A stretch of 64,000 nt of DNA from Brachybacterium massiliense (GCF_900184245.1 NZ_FXXB01000005.1:124001-188000), one strand, 5' to 3'. Counted from the stretch's first letter, positions 10,801 to 21,090 are shown. A program made the numbers and translations. Notes: generated from the sequence alone by a model not told the origin.

Positions 10801-11848
10801 AGGCGGTGGGGCCCTGCAGCTCACCGGCCTCCTGCGCCGCGCCGAGCTGCTCGATGATCTCCTCGACGAACTCGATCACCGCGCTGCCGCCGTCCACCGG
10901 CCCGCCCGCCAGCAGGCCGTCGGCTCCCAGCAATACGGCCGACGGCGCCGTGCGCGCCCCCAGCGCACGCCGTGCCGTGAACTGCAGATCGTGCAGCGCA
11001 TGCTCGCCCACCCGCTCGAGCGTGCGCTCCCTCAGCTGGTCCAGAGGACGCGACAGCACCGCCTTGACCTGCAGGAACGGCGAGAGAGCGGTGAGCCAGC
11101 CCGGCACCTCGTCCAGCACCCGCTCGCAGGGCCCGCAACCTTCGGAGACGAACACCAGCAGCGCCGCACGCTGCCCGGCCAGCTGCTGCAGCGTGATCAG
11201 GCGGGTGTCAGCCTGTTGCAGCACTGCGGGCGGGATCGGAGCGCGCTCGTAGTCGAGCAGCTCCTCGTCCTCCTCCTCGGCGGCCAGCTGCTCGCCGGCC
11301 GCGTCGGAGGGTGCGGCGTCGGCCTCGCGGGCGGAGATCCCGCCCAGCGCGAGGGCCGTGAGCACGATCGCGAGCAGCAGGGCGGCGCCCATGCCGATCA
11401 CCGTGAGCGGCTGCCGGACCAGCGCGGTCTCCATCAGCCCCGACAGCGCGGAGACCACGGTGAGCAGGCTCAGCATGCTCAGCAGCACGTTGCGGGCCAG
11501 CGTGGTGCGGGAGACCGTCGGGGAGGCGAGCGTGCCGAAGCAGGCGCACTCCACCCTCTCCTCGAAGGTCAGGGCTCTGGCGATGATCACCAGATAGGTG
11601 AGCATGAGCGCGGTGATCGCGACGGCCACGAGCGTCTGCAGCGGCGCCGAGGGCACCCACAGCACGAGCGCGAGCGCGACCTCGACCACCGGCAGCAGCG
11701 TCGCCACCGAGCGGTGGAACGGCCGCAGCGGCAGCCGCAGCGAGGTCATCGCGTCCTCGGTGTCCTGCCGCGCCCCGAGCTTCGCGAGCCCGGAGGCCAG
11801 CAGCGTCAGGGTCAGCAGGATCGGTGCGGCGATCAGCAGACTCGGCAT
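10799..11848 (-). CDS. MauE/DoxX-type membrane protein fused to a thioredoxin-like domain
   Basis: A 349-residue protein. The first about 190 residues form five or so membrane helices of the MauE/DoxX type and carry a Cys pair in ECACFG. A short acidic linker (EEEDEELLDYE) follows. The last about 110 residues resemble a thioredoxin fold with a CGPC redox motif. This suggests electron transfer across the membrane to reduce or form disulfides in exported proteins, comparable to MauE with MauD in one chain. AAGGAG lies at a good distance before the ATG. It is convergent with manA and divergent from the aldehyde dehydrogenase. The partner proteins are unknown. Confidence 0.78.
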   Translation of the reverse strand: MPSLLIAAPILLTLTLLASGLAKLGARQDTEDAMTSLRLPLRPFHRSVATLLPVVEVALALVLWVPSAPLQTLVAVAITALMLTYLVIIARALTFEERVECACFGTLASPTVSRTTLARNVLLSMLSLLTVVSALSGLMETALVRQPLTVIGMGAALLLAIVLTALALGGISAREADAAPSDAAGEQLAAEEEDEELLDYERAPIPPAVLQQADTRLITLQQLAGQRAALLVFVSEGCGPCERVLDEVPGWLTALSPFLQVKAVLSRPLDQLRERTLERVGEHALHDLQFTARRALGARTAPSAVLLGADGLLAGGPVDGGSAVIEFVEEIIEQLGAAQEAGELQGPTA

Positions 11849-11908
11849 GCGCTCACTCCTTCCACCGACCCATTGTCGCCGACGGGCCGCGCGTGCAGGT
11901 GCAGGCCC

Positions 11909-11914
11909 TACCCT
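11909..11914 (+). promoter_or_regulatory. -10 box TACCCT, leaderless start
   Basis: TACCCT is separated from the ATG at 11921 by 6 nt, indicating a leaderless transcript for the aldehyde dehydrogenase and fixing its start. Confidence 0.5.
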
Positions 11915-11920
11915 GAGGCC

Positions 11921-13381
11921 ATGTCGACCACCGAGCACGACACCGCCCCCACCGACCTCGCCGCTCCCGAAGACGCCGCGAGCGACGACACCGCTGCGCG
12001 AGCCCGCATCGACGCGGACGTCACCGCGCTGCGCCGCTCCTTCGACGCCGGCACCACCCGCAGCCTGGAAGCGCGCCTGGCCCAGCTCGAGGCGCTGCGC
12101 TGCGGGCTGCGCCGCGAGGAGCCGCGCCTGGCCCGCGCCCTCGCGCAGGATCTGGGCAAGTCCCGCACCGAGAGCGCGATGACCGAGATCGGCGTGGTCG
12201 CCCAGGAGATCGCGCACACCGCGAAGCACCTGAAATCCTGGCTGAAGCCCACGCCCCTGTCCCTCGGGCCGATGCTCGCGCCCGCCACCGGGCAGCTGCG
12301 CCGCGAGCCGCTGGGGACCACACTGATCATCTCGCCGTGGAACTACCCGGTGAACCTCACCCTCGCACCGCTGGTCGCGGCGATCGCGGGCGGGAACACC
12401 GCGCTCGTGAAGCCCAGCGAGGTGGCGCCCGCGACCTCCGCGGCGCTCACCCATCTGCTGCGCACCCACCTCGATCCCGAGTGGGTGCGAGTGGTCGAGG
12501 GCGGTGTCGAGGAGACCACGATCCTGCTCGAGCAGCGCTTCGACCTGATCTTCTACACCGGCAACGGCGCCGTGGGCCGGATCGTGGCCCGCGCCGCCGC
12601 CGAGCACCTGACCCCCACCGTGCTCGAACTGGGCGGGAAGTCCCCGGTGTTCGTGGACGAGGGAGCGGATCTCGCCGTCACCGCCCGCCGCATCGTGTGG
12701 GGCAAGTTCACCAACGCCGGGCAGACCTGCATCGCCCCCGACTACCTGATGGCCACCCCGCGCACCCTCCAGCGCCTGATGCCCCACCTGCGCCGGGCCA
12801 CGCGCGCCCTGTACAGCGGCGCTCCCCGGCGCAGCCTGGACTACGGGCGCTTGGTCAGCGCCAGGCACTTCGACCGCGTGCTCGCCCTGATCGACGACGA
12901 CAAGGTCATCTGCGGTGGCACCGGTGACGCCGACCGCGAGGCGCGCTTCATCCCGCCCACGATCATGCAGGACGTGGATTGGGACGATGCGGTGATGGGG
13001 GAGGAGATCTTCGGGCCGGTGCTGCCGCTGCTGGCCGTCTCCGGGCCCGACGAGGCGATCGCCCGCATCCGCTCCGGGGACAAGCCCCTGACCGCCTACG
13101 TGTTCTCCCCGCGCCGCGCCGTCGAGGAGCGCTTCGCCGAGGAGACCTCCTCCGGCTCCCTCGCCCTCGGCGTGACCCTCGCCCACGTGGGCACCCCCGG
13201 GATGCCCTTCGGCGGGGTGGGGGAGTCCGGGATGGGCGCCTATCACGGCCGTGCCGGCATCGAGGCGTTCACCCATGCCAAGCCCGTGGTGAAGAAGCCG
13301 CTGAGCCCGGACACGCTCAGGCTCGTGTACCCGCCCTACCGGGGGATCAAGCGCCGCCTGCTGCGCCGCCTGTTCCGCTGA
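11921..13381 (+). CDS. Aldehyde dehydrogenase, class 3-like
   Basis: A 486-residue NAD(P)-dependent aldehyde dehydrogenase. Rossmann motif ISPWNYPVNL, catalytic Glu motif ELGGKSPVF and the catalytic Cys in GQTCIAPDY are present, as is the C-terminal PFGGVGESGMG. The short N-terminus and the C-terminal basic, hydrophobic tail (RLVYPPYRGIKRRLLRRLFR) resemble membrane-anchored fatty-aldehyde or coniferyl-aldehyde dehydrogenases of the ALDH3 group. It oxidises aldehydes to acids; the natural substrate is not apparent. It is a single gene bounded by a hairpin downstream at 13459-13491. Confidence 0.92.
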   Translation: MSTTEHDTAPTDLAAPEDAASDDTAARARIDADVTALRRSFDAGTTRSLEARLAQLEALRCGLRREEPRLARALAQDLGKSRTESAMTEIGVVAQEIAHTAKHLKSWLKPTPLSLGPMLAPATGQLRREPLGTTLIISPWNYPVNLTLAPLVAAIAGGNTALVKPSEVAPATSAALTHLLRTHLDPEWVRVVEGGVEETTILLEQRFDLIFYTGNGAVGRIVARAAAEHLTPTVLELGGKSPVFVDEGADLAVTARRIVWGKFTNAGQTCIAPDYLMATPRTLQRLMPHLRRATRALYSGAPRRSLDYGRLVSARHFDRVLALIDDDKVICGGTGDADREARFIPPTIMQDVDWDDAVMGEEIFGPVLPLLAVSGPDEAIARIRSGDKPLTAYVFSPRRAVEERFAEETSSGSLALGVTLAHVGTPGMPFGGVGESGMGAYHGRAGIEAFTHAKPVVKKPLSPDTLRLVYPPYRGIKRRLLRRLFR

Positions 13382-13458
13382 GCGCAGCGCGGGCGCCCGT
13401 GAGGGACGCGTCCGCACGGGAGGGGTCTGCAGGGGATGGGCCGGTGCGGCTCCGCCGT

Positions 13459-13491
13459 CCGTCGGCCCGGCATCAGCCGTTCGGCCGACGG
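13459..13491. terminator. Hairpin after the aldehyde dehydrogenase gene
   Basis: CCGTCGGCC and GGCCGACGG form a perfect 9-bp stem with a 15-nt loop, 77 bp past the aldehyde dehydrogenase stop. No T-run follows, as is common in high-GC genomes. Confidence 0.45.
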
Positions 13492-13634
13492 CCCCGGCGC
13501 CGATCGGCTCTCGCGCCTCCGACCTGCGGCCATGATCTGTGCACATTCGCCCTCTCGAGTGGTCGCGCGGTGCTGTGCGGGGATAGCGTCGGAGCCGACG
13601 ACGCACCGCGTCCCCTCGCACAGGAAGCACCGCC

Positions 13635-14985
13635 ATGACGACTCTGCCCCCAGGACCCGCGCCGCAGCCCGGCACCCAGCCGCCGCTGCCCCCGCCGCCC
13701 GCAACCCGCGCCGCAGCCCGGCACCCAGCCGCCGCTGCCCCCGCCGCCCGCACCGCAGCGCCCGAAGCGTCCGGGCCTGTTCAACGGCGCCACCACCGAG
13801 GGGATCCGGGGACGCCGACGCATCCGCCACCCCTGGGAGCTGCCGCTGCTGGGGGTGGGCGTGGTGCTCGCGCTGATCGCCTACGCGCTGTGGGTGTGGA
13901 TCCTCGCCTTCCCCGCCCGGCGCGCGCTGGTCAACGAGGAGCAGATGCTCCTCGACTGGCTCGAGGAGCTCGGCGCCGCCGACCTCCTGATCCAGTTCGG
14001 GCTGCTGCTGCCCCTGGTCCCGCTCATCCTGTGGGTCGCTCGCGCCATCATGTACGCCCAGATGCGCGCCACCGCCGTGCGGATGAGCCCCACCCAGTTC
14101 CCCGAGGGGTACCGGATGGTGGCCGAGGCGGCCCAGCACTTCGGGATGCGCCGCGTGCCGGACGCCTACGTGATGATGGGCAACGGCGTGCTCAACGCCT
14201 TCGCGTCCGGCCACGGCTTCCGCCGCTTCGTGATCATCCACTCCGACATGTTCGAGGTGGGCGGGCGCACCCGCGATCCCGAGGCGCTGCGCTTCGCGAT
14301 CGGCCACGAGGTGGGCCACCTCGCCGCCGGCCACATCTCCTACTTCCGCCTGGTCTTCACGTACGTGCTGGGCATGATCCCGATCCTCGGCACCGCCTTC
14401 TCCCGCTCGCAGGAGTACACCGCCGACAACTACGGCTACGCCTTCGCGCCCGCCGGGGCGCCCGGCGTGATGGGCGTGCTCTCGGGCGGGAAGTACCTCA
14501 ACGCCGAGGTCAACGTCAACGAGCTCGCCGATCGTGCCGCGACCGATCCGAGCCTGTTCGTGCACATCGTGAACTGGCTCTCCACCCACCCGATCACCAC
14601 CTGGCGCGCCCACGCCCTGCGCGATCGCTCCAAGCCCGGCTCGCTGTGGTTCCGGCCCGGCGGCAGCATGTTCACCTCGCCGCTCCCGCCCGGGCACACC
14701 TGGTCCTCGACCTACCCCACCCCGGGCGATGCGCTCGCGATGCTCGATGCGGCCGACGCCCGCCGGCCCGCCGGTGCGGAGGGTCAGTTCGGCCGCTTCC
14801 CCGGCGCGGACTACTCCGACCGCCCCGCGATGCGGGCCCTGCAGACCTCCGCGCCGCTGCTCTCCCAGCGCACCGCCTACGCGATCCCGCACGGCCCCTA
14901 CCGGGAGGACGCCAGGCGTCCCCGCCCCGACGCGAGGCCGCACCCCGGTGGACCCCCGTCGGCACCGCCCCAGCAGCACCCCTGA
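13635..14985 (+). CDS. M48-family zinc metallopeptidase, frame broken by a 49-bp duplication
   Basis: A membrane peptidase of the HtpX/M48 type. After a Pro-rich N-terminus come two membrane helices, the zinc motif HEVGH (with HISYF next to it), and the third ligand region in SRSQEYTADNYGY. A Pro-rich tail ends the protein. The ATG at 13635 and the peptidase body lie in different frames because a perfect 49-bp unit is present twice (13655-13703 and 13704-13752). With one copy removed the frame is continuous for 433 residues, reading PPPPAPQRPKRPGLFNGATT into the first helix. As sequenced, translation could begin only at an internal ATG such as 13855, inside the first helix. HtpX-type enzymes degrade damaged membrane proteins. 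Confidence 0.82.
13655..13752 (+). repeat. Perfect 49-bp tandem duplication inside the M48 gene
   Basis: Two identical 49-nt copies lie head to tail. As 49 is not a multiple of three, the duplication shifts the reading frame. The unit encodes part of the Pro/Gln-rich cytoplasmic N-terminus. Confidence 0.93.
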
Positions 14986-15057
14986 GCCGGGCTCCTGAGC
15001 CGACGGGCGGGTGCAGGGGAGCGCATGTCCGTCCCCTCACTCGCCCCTCCTCAAAGG

Positions 15058-15070
15058 TGCACTGAGTGCA
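15058..15070. promoter_or_regulatory. Operator palindrome TGCACT-G-AGTGCA
   Basis: A perfect 13-bp palindrome ends at the base before the -10 box of the exporter gene at 15083, between the -35 and -10 positions. A bound TetR- or MarR-type repressor would block RNA polymerase. No regulator gene is adjacent, so it would be encoded elsewhere. Confidence 0.6.
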
Positions 15071-15076
15071 TATGGT
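15071..15076 (+). promoter_or_regulatory. -10 box TATGGT, leaderless GTG start
   Basis: TATGGT sits 6 nt before the GTG at 15083 and directly abuts the operator palindrome. It supports GTG 15083 as the start rather than the upstream ATG. Confidence 0.55.
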
Positions 15077-15082
15077 GGACGG

Positions 15083-16513
15083 GTGATCCCCGACCCCAGC
15101 GCGCCGACTCCTCCGGTGCGTCGCAAGCCCCTGCTCGCCGTCCTCCTCGCCCCGCTGTTCATGGCCCTGATCGCCGTGAGCGTCATCAACGTCGCCCTCA
15201 CCGCGATCGGGGAGAGCCTCGAGGCGGATTCCGGCGGGCTCCAGTGGGTGATCTCCGGCTACGCGCTCGCCTTCGGCATGCTGCTGGTCCCCGCCGGCCG
15301 GGCGGGCGATGCCACGGGGCGTCGCCGCATGTTCGTGATCGGTGTCGGTGTGTTCACCCTCGGTTCGCTGCTGTCCGGCTTCGCAGGCAGCGTCGAGACC
15401 CTGAACATCGCCCGCATCCTGCAGGGCCTCGGCTCGGGCCTGCTGAACCCGCAGACGGTCGCCCTGATCCAGCAGCACTTCCGCGGCCAGGATCGCGCCC
15501 GCGCCTTCGCGCTGCTGGCCACCACGGTCGCGGTCGCGACCGCCGTCGGCCCCGTGATCGGCGGGCTGCTGATCCAGATCCTCGGCCCTGACCAGGGCTG
15601 GCGCTGGATGTTCCTGATGAACGTCCCGATCGGCGCGCTCGCGATCGCCGGTGCGTTCAGGTTCATCCCCGATGACAAGGCGCGCGGGAAGGCCCGGCCG
15701 GACCTCGACCCGATCGGCAGCCTGCTGCTGTGCATCGCGATCCTCGGCGTGATGCTGCCCTTCCTCGAGCGCGGCACGAGCGCCCTGGTGTGGCTGTGCT
15801 TCCCCGCCGGTCTCGTGGTGCTGGGCGTGTGGTGGTGGTGGGAGCAGCGCTACAAGCGCGCCGGCCGCCCGCCGATGGTGGACACCGCGATCTTCTCCAA
15901 CAAGGCGTTCCGCAACGGCATTCTCATCGTCTCGGTGTACTTCCTCGGCGCCACCAGCGTGTGGATCATCGTGCCGCTCTACCTGCAGATGCACCTCGGC
16001 CACACCGCCTTCGAGGCCTCGCTGATGGGCCTGCCCTCCTCGATCGCGGCCGCCTTCTCCTCACAGATCGCCGGCCGCTACGTGCTCACCCTCGGCCGGC
16101 GCATGGTGATCGTGGGCTTCGGGATCGCCTTCCTGGGCCTGCTGGGCACCGGGATCCTCGCCGGCTTCGTGGAGAACGGCATGATCGCCTTCTGGTGGCT
16201 GGCCGCACCACTGATGCTGATGGGCCTCAGCCAGGGCATGACCATCTCCCCGAACCAGACCCTCACCCTGAACTCCGTGGACCCCCGCTTCGGCGGCGTG
16301 GCCGGCGGGATCCTGCAGCTGGGCCAGCGCACGGGCGCCGCGATCGGCACTGCGATGATCCCCGGCATCATCTTCTCCCTCACCGAGGGCGGTCATGCCT
16401 GGTTCGAGGCGTTCATCATCGCGATCGCTATCATCATGGCCCTGACCCTGGCGGCGATGGGCGTGAGCTTCGCGGACCGCGCCCGGGAGAAGCTCGGCAA
16501 GGGAGCGCTGTAG
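15083..16513 (+). CDS. MFS drug exporter, DHA2 (EmrB/QacA) type
   Basis: A 476-residue major facilitator with about 14 predicted membrane helices. GYALAFGMLLVPAGRAGDATGRRRMF carries the conserved motif A between helices 2 and 3, and VGPVIGGLLIQ is the antiporter motif C. These mark the proton-driven DHA2 multidrug export group. The GTG start follows the leaderless promoter with its operator, so expression is probably induced by the exported compound or a related ligand. The next gene (16538) follows after 24 bp but is unrelated in sequence. The substrate cannot be read from the sequence. Confidence 0.87.
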   Translation: MIPDPSAPTPPVRRKPLLAVLLAPLFMALIAVSVINVALTAIGESLEADSGGLQWVISGYALAFGMLLVPAGRAGDATGRRRMFVIGVGVFTLGSLLSGFAGSVETLNIARILQGLGSGLLNPQTVALIQQHFRGQDRARAFALLATTVAVATAVGPVIGGLLIQILGPDQGWRWMFLMNVPIGALAIAGAFRFIPDDKARGKARPDLDPIGSLLLCIAILGVMLPFLERGTSALVWLCFPAGLVVLGVWWWWEQRYKRAGRPPMVDTAIFSNKAFRNGILIVSVYFLGATSVWIIVPLYLQMHLGHTAFEASLMGLPSSIAAAFSSQIAGRYVLTLGRRMVIVGFGIAFLGLLGTGILAGFVENGMIAFWWLAAPLMLMGLSQGMTISPNQTLTLNSVDPRFGGVAGGILQLGQRTGAAIGTAMIPGIIFSLTEGGHAWFEAFIIAIAIIMALTLAAMGVSFADRAREKLGKGAL

Positions 16514-16537
16514 ACCACGCCCCGGGGAGGAGACCGG

Positions 16538-17764
16538 ATGGGGCCGCGAGGACGCGACCGTGAGCGGGGCCGGGGGCTGAGCCTCGGCTGGGACGAGGCC
16601 GGGCATCCGGCGACCGCTCCAGGCACCGCCGATGGGGGAACGGGCGCTCCGCCGCCCTCCTCGTCGCGCTTCTCGCCGCGCGCTCGCCGGATCCTCGCGA
16701 TCACGGCGGCGACGCTGCTGGTGGCCGCGCTGACCGTGGGGCTGCCCCGGCTGCTCACCACCTCGAGCGCACCCGAGCGCGCGGTCACGGACTTCCTCCA
16801 GGCCGTCGTGGAGGGCGATGCGGAGCAGGTGCGCACGGCCGTCGAGGAGGCCCCGGACGCCAGCCCCGCCGCTCTCACGCCCGAGATCCTGCGCGCTGCC
16901 ACGGGCCGCCTCGAGTCCTTCGAGATCGCCGGGGTCGAGGTCCGCGGCGACACCGCGACGGTCACCGCGCTGCTGCACGGCGGTGCCTCCACGGAGACCG
17001 TCGCGTTCGCGGTGAGCTCTCGCTCCGACAGCGCCTTCGCACCCGTCGCCTGGGAGCTGGACCCGGTCGCCCTGCCCGAGTTCGTGATCGATGTGCCCTT
17101 CGGTGTCGAGGAGATGACGCTCAACGGAGTCTCACTGCCGATCGAGGCGCTTGAGCCCGCACCACCGGGCCGCTCGCCGCAGCTGGCACTGCAACTGCTG
17201 CCCGGTGGCTACGAGCTCAGCATCCTCCGCTCCAGCCACTGGACACAGACCGCGACGCTCTCGCTCGAAGCGCCGATGACCTTCGGGGCCTGGCGCAAGC
17301 CCGCGCGGGATCTGCAGATCGAGCTCACCGAGGACGGGGAGCAGGAGGTGCGGGACCAGATCGACGCCGACCTCGCGGACTGTCTGCGCAGCACTTCGCC
17401 CGCTCCGCAGGGATGTCCGTTCGAGGCGCCGGGAGTCAGCGCCGAAGGGGAGTGGGCTCTCCTCGAGGAGCCCGAGTTCGAGATCGTGCACTCGAGCGCC
17501 GATGGACTGCTCTGGCAGGTGTGGGGCGGTGCCGCGGCGCACTTCGCTCCTCAGGGAGGACCGGGCGTGGACGTCCCCTTCGACGTCGTCGGCATCGCGT
17601 ACATCGACCCCTCCGGTGAGCTGCGGTACCGGTCGGATGGATCCGGAGATGCGGCGTCCTTCAGCTACGCACTCTGCATGGACGCCGAGACCGGCACCGT
17701 GACCGGGATCCTGATGCTCAGCGACGAGGACGAGATCGAGGAGTGGTCGGGCTCCTGCGCGTGA
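16538..17764 (+). CDS. TcaA-like single-pass membrane protein (paralogue of the C-terminus of 24556-27225)
   Basis: A 408-residue protein with a charged N-terminus, one membrane helix (about residues 51-73) and a large outside part. The outer region begins with an NTF2-like stretch (ERAVTDFLQAVVEGDAEQVRTAVEEA) and continues with beta-rich segments (NGVSLPIEALEPAP, LLPGGYELSI). It ends with a pair of Cys-containing motifs (ADCLRST...GCPFEAPG). The same order of segments occurs at the C-terminus of the 889-residue protein encoded at 24556-27225, so the two are paralogues. Related architectures occur in TcaA/YvbJ-type envelope proteins of Firmicutes. Its function is unknown; a role in envelope sensing or antibiotic tolerance is only an inference. 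Its 3' end overlaps the convergent HTTM gene by 47 bp. Confidence 0.7.
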   Translation: MGPRGRDRERGRGLSLGWDEAGHPATAPGTADGGTGAPPPSSSRFSPRARRILAITAATLLVAALTVGLPRLLTTSSAPERAVTDFLQAVVEGDAEQVRTAVEEAPDASPAALTPEILRAATGRLESFEIAGVEVRGDTATVTALLHGGASTETVAFAVSSRSDSAFAPVAWELDPVALPEFVIDVPFGVEEMTLNGVSLPIEALEPAPPGRSPQLALQLLPGGYELSILRSSHWTQTATLSLEAPMTFGAWRKPARDLQIELTEDGEQEVRDQIDADLADCLRSTSPAPQGCPFEAPGVSAEGEWALLEEPEFEIVHSSADGLLWQVWGGAAAHFAPQGGPGVDVPFDVVGIAYIDPSGELRYRSDGSGDAASFSYALCMDAETGTVTGILMLSDEDEIEEWSGSCA

Positions 17765-18626
17765 GCGACGGCGACCGCCCGCCCACCCGCTGCGGCAGGC
17801 GGAGCTTCTCGAGCGGCAGGAACGCCGCCCAGCAGATCACCGTGGGCAGGAAGTGGATCCCCAGCAGCACCAGGGTGGACAGATGGAACCCCAGGTAGAG
17901 CACGACAGCGAGGTGCAGGGCCCGGCCGCGCAGGAACAGCACCACAGGGGAGAGGGCCTCGAGCGCGAGCCCGGCCCACTGCGCCGGCACGAACACCCAC
18001 GGCGCGTGCTCGACCAGCAGGTGCGCGAGCGGGCTGCCGCGACGGATCGAGGCCCAGGTGAGGATCGCGCTGTTGCCCCAGTTCGCGAGGGAGCCCGAGT
18101 ACAGGATCTTCGGGATCACCGAGAAGAAGTAGGTGCACACCACCGCGATCTGGATCGCCCTCAGCGCCCAGCCCGCCGCCTCGCTGCGCGCAGGAGCCTC
18201 CAGCGAGCCCTCGAGCTCGGGCCGTGCGGCACCGCCGACGGTGGGCAGCACGGCGGTCGCGACCATCAGCGCCATGTGGTCATGGGCGATGTAACCGTAG
18301 GAGTTGCTGTAGAGCATCCACACCCAGAACGCGGCCGCGACCACCGCGCCGGTCAGCCTCGGCCGCCATCCCGCGATCGCTGCGGCGCAGCCCGCCAGGA
18401 TCACGGCCAGCAGCATCCAGGCCACCGGTGCCGTCACCGGCGGCAGGTGCAGCAGCCGCGCGAGTGCGAGCGGCGTGTAGAACCCCGCGTTGTCGGCATG
18501 GGAGAGCACATCGCGCGAGAAGGTCAGCACGTCCAGCATCACGAAGGCGTAGACGATCACCCGCAGCACCCGGATCCGGGCCAGCGGGAGCGCCGGGAAG
18601 AGGAACCCCCTCACGGCGCCTCCCAT
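17718..18626 (-). CDS. HTTM-domain membrane protein (gamma-carboxylase-like fold)
   Basis: A 302-residue polytopic protein with about seven to eight hydrophobic segments. It has the HTTM-type features RVLRVIVYAFVMLDVLTFSRD near the N-terminus, YIAHDHMALM and GNSAILTWA in the middle, and YLGFHLSTLVLLGIHF near the C-terminus. HTTM domains are related to vitamin-K-dependent gamma-carboxylase, but bacterial members are mostly uncharacterised. The ATG at 18626 has GGAGG upstream. A GTG at 18614, preceded by GGGAGG and overlapping the upstream stop as GTGA, is an equally good start. It is coupled to the small membrane gene at 18611. Confidence 0.75.
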   Translation of the reverse strand: MGGAVRGFLFPALPLARIRVLRVIVYAFVMLDVLTFSRDVLSHADNAGFYTPLALARLLHLPPVTAPVAWMLLAVILAGCAAAIAGWRPRLTGAVVAAAFWVWMLYSNSYGYIAHDHMALMVATAVLPTVGGAARPELEGSLEAPARSEAAGWALRAIQIAVVCTYFFSVIPKILYSGSLANWGNSAILTWASIRRGSPLAHLLVEHAPWVFVPAQWAGLALEALSPVVLFLRGRALHLAVVLYLGFHLSTLVLLGIHFLPTVICWAAFLPLEKLRLPQRVGGRSPSLTRRSPTTPRSRPRR

Positions 18627-19063
18627 CGCACGACCTCCACGAACTCGTCCTCCCCGTGCGCGGTGCCGTCCTTCAGCGTGGTGATCCGCTGGCACAGCAT
18701 GAGCGCATCCAGCGGCGGCTGTTCGGGGTGGCGCCTGTCGTGCTCGGCGGCGAGCGGGGCCAGCAGTTGCGGATCCGCCTCGATGCTGCGGAGGTTGTTC
18801 TCCACGTCGGCCCGCTCGATGCCGACGGTCCGCTGCCCGAAGGGGATGTCGAAGGGTTCCTCGCCCTCGCGCACGCCCTGCAGGCAGGTGTTGACCACCT
18901 CGCCGTTCGGATCGGTGCCGGTGGAGAACTGATCCAGCACCCCGAAGGGGAACAGGTCGTTCGACCGGGTCAGCCCGCCCACCAGCAGCACCCCCACGCA
19001 CCCGAGCACCGCCAGCAGTCGCCAGGCCCGGGAGGCCAGGGGGAGCGGGGTCGTGGAGGGCAC
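18611..19063 (-). CDS. Small membrane-anchored protein, partner of the HTTM gene
   Basis: About 150 residues with one N-terminal hydrophobic helix (RLLAVLGCVGVLLVGGL) and a soluble outside domain that ends DEFVEVVRWEAP. A GTG at 19063 is preferred because the further upstream extension to 19204 is Arg-rich with weaker codon bias, but this is not certain. Its stop overlaps the start of the HTTM gene, so the two are translated together. I do not recognise the domain. Co-occurrence of a small anchored protein with an HTTM protein suggests they act as a unit at the membrane. Confidence 0.5.
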   Translation of the reverse strand: MPSTTPLPLASRAWRLLAVLGCVGVLLVGGLTRSNDLFPFGVLDQFSTGTDPNGEVVNTCLQGVREGEEPFDIPFGQRTVGIERADVENNLRSIEADPQLLAPLAAEHDRRHPEQPPLDALMLCQRITTLKDGTAHGEDEFVEVVRWEAP

Positions 19064-19204
19064 CTGGGAAGGGTATCGGGATCCGGCGAGCCAGCTGCGC
19101 CGGGCCCGGAGCGTGCGGCGTGGTGCCTTGTCCGAACCCGGGAAGGGGCGGAGGATCGGCATCACCCATGAACGACGAGCGACCCGCGAACGACGGACGG
19201 GCAC

Positions 19205-20426
<1,222 letters not shown>

Positions 20427-20480
20427 GCCACAGGTCCGCGCTCCATTGCAGGGTCCCTGCGCCGCGGGGCCCTCGTGCAC

Positions 20481-21032
20481 TCAGCGGGCACGCGCGCTCT
20501 CGGAGGCCGCGAGCAGTCGGTCCACGATCGGCATCAGCTCCTCGGGCGAGGTGGACAGCCCGCCCGACGGCTCCGCCGCGCCGCCCAGTGCGGCATCGAA
20601 GTAGAGGCCATCGCCCAGCAGCAGGATTGCCCGGGCGGTGGCCTCTTCGCCCACCTCGGCCCGGATCAGCTCGAGCCATCGCTCGCGCGCGCGTCGCATC
20701 GCCTCCTGCGCACCGGTGTGCGACTCCTGGGCGAGCTGGGCGACCGCCACGAAGGCGAGATCGAAGTCGCCGCCCGTCCACACCGAGGTGCGCACGTAGT
20801 AACGCGAGGGGCCTTCCTGCGCGGCGGCCATCGCTGCGACGTCCTCCTCCAGCAGCGCGTCCATCCTGGTGATCAGCCCCTCCGCCAGCGCCTCCTTCGA
20901 GGCGAAGTGGTAGAGCAGCCCGCCCTTGGACACCCCGGCCCGGGCGGCGACGACCGCGAGGGTGGTGGCCCGGTGCCCGTCCTCGAGAAGCGTCGCCTGG
21001 TAGGCGTCGAGCAGGGCATCGCGAGCTGACAT
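20481..21032 (-). CDS. TetR-family transcriptional repressor
   Basis: A 183-residue regulator. Residues about 5-55 form a TetR helix-turn-helix (ATTLAVVAARAGVSKGGLLYHFASKEALAEGLI), followed by a helical ligand-binding domain. The start at 21032 lies 7 nt after a TAAGGT -10 box on the minus strand, so the gene is leaderless. It is divergent from an MFS exporter, and the shared intergenic region holds a 14-bp palindrome over the exporter promoter. It very likely represses the exporter, and perhaps itself, until a toxic ligand binds. Confidence 0.87.
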   Translation of the reverse strand: MSARDALLDAYQATLLEDGHRATTLAVVAARAGVSKGGLLYHFASKEALAEGLITRMDALLEEDVAAMAAAQEGPSRYYVRTSVWTGGDFDLAFVAVAQLAQESHTGAQEAMRRARERWLELIRAEVGEEATARAILLLGDGLYFDAALGGAAEPSGGLSTSPEELMPIVDRLLAASESARAR

Positions 21033-21039
21033 GAGACCG

Positions 21040-21045
21040 ACCTTA
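21040..21045 (-). promoter_or_regulatory. -10 box TAAGGT, leaderless TetR gene
   Basis: On the minus strand TAAGGT ends 7 nt before the ATG of the TetR gene. This supports the start at 21032. Confidence 0.45.
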
Positions 21046-21076
21046 CTGCGGGAGGAGTCGCCGACCATTGAACTGT

Positions 21077-21090
21077 ACCGTCTGGACGGT
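21077..21090. promoter_or_regulatory. TetR operator palindrome ACCGTC-TG-GACGGT
   Basis: A perfect 6+6 bp palindrome with a 2-bp centre. It lies between TTGAAC (21069-21074, possible -35) and TAGTGT (21092-21097, possible -10), spaced 17 bp, so a bound repressor would cover the exporter promoter. Confidence 0.65.
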
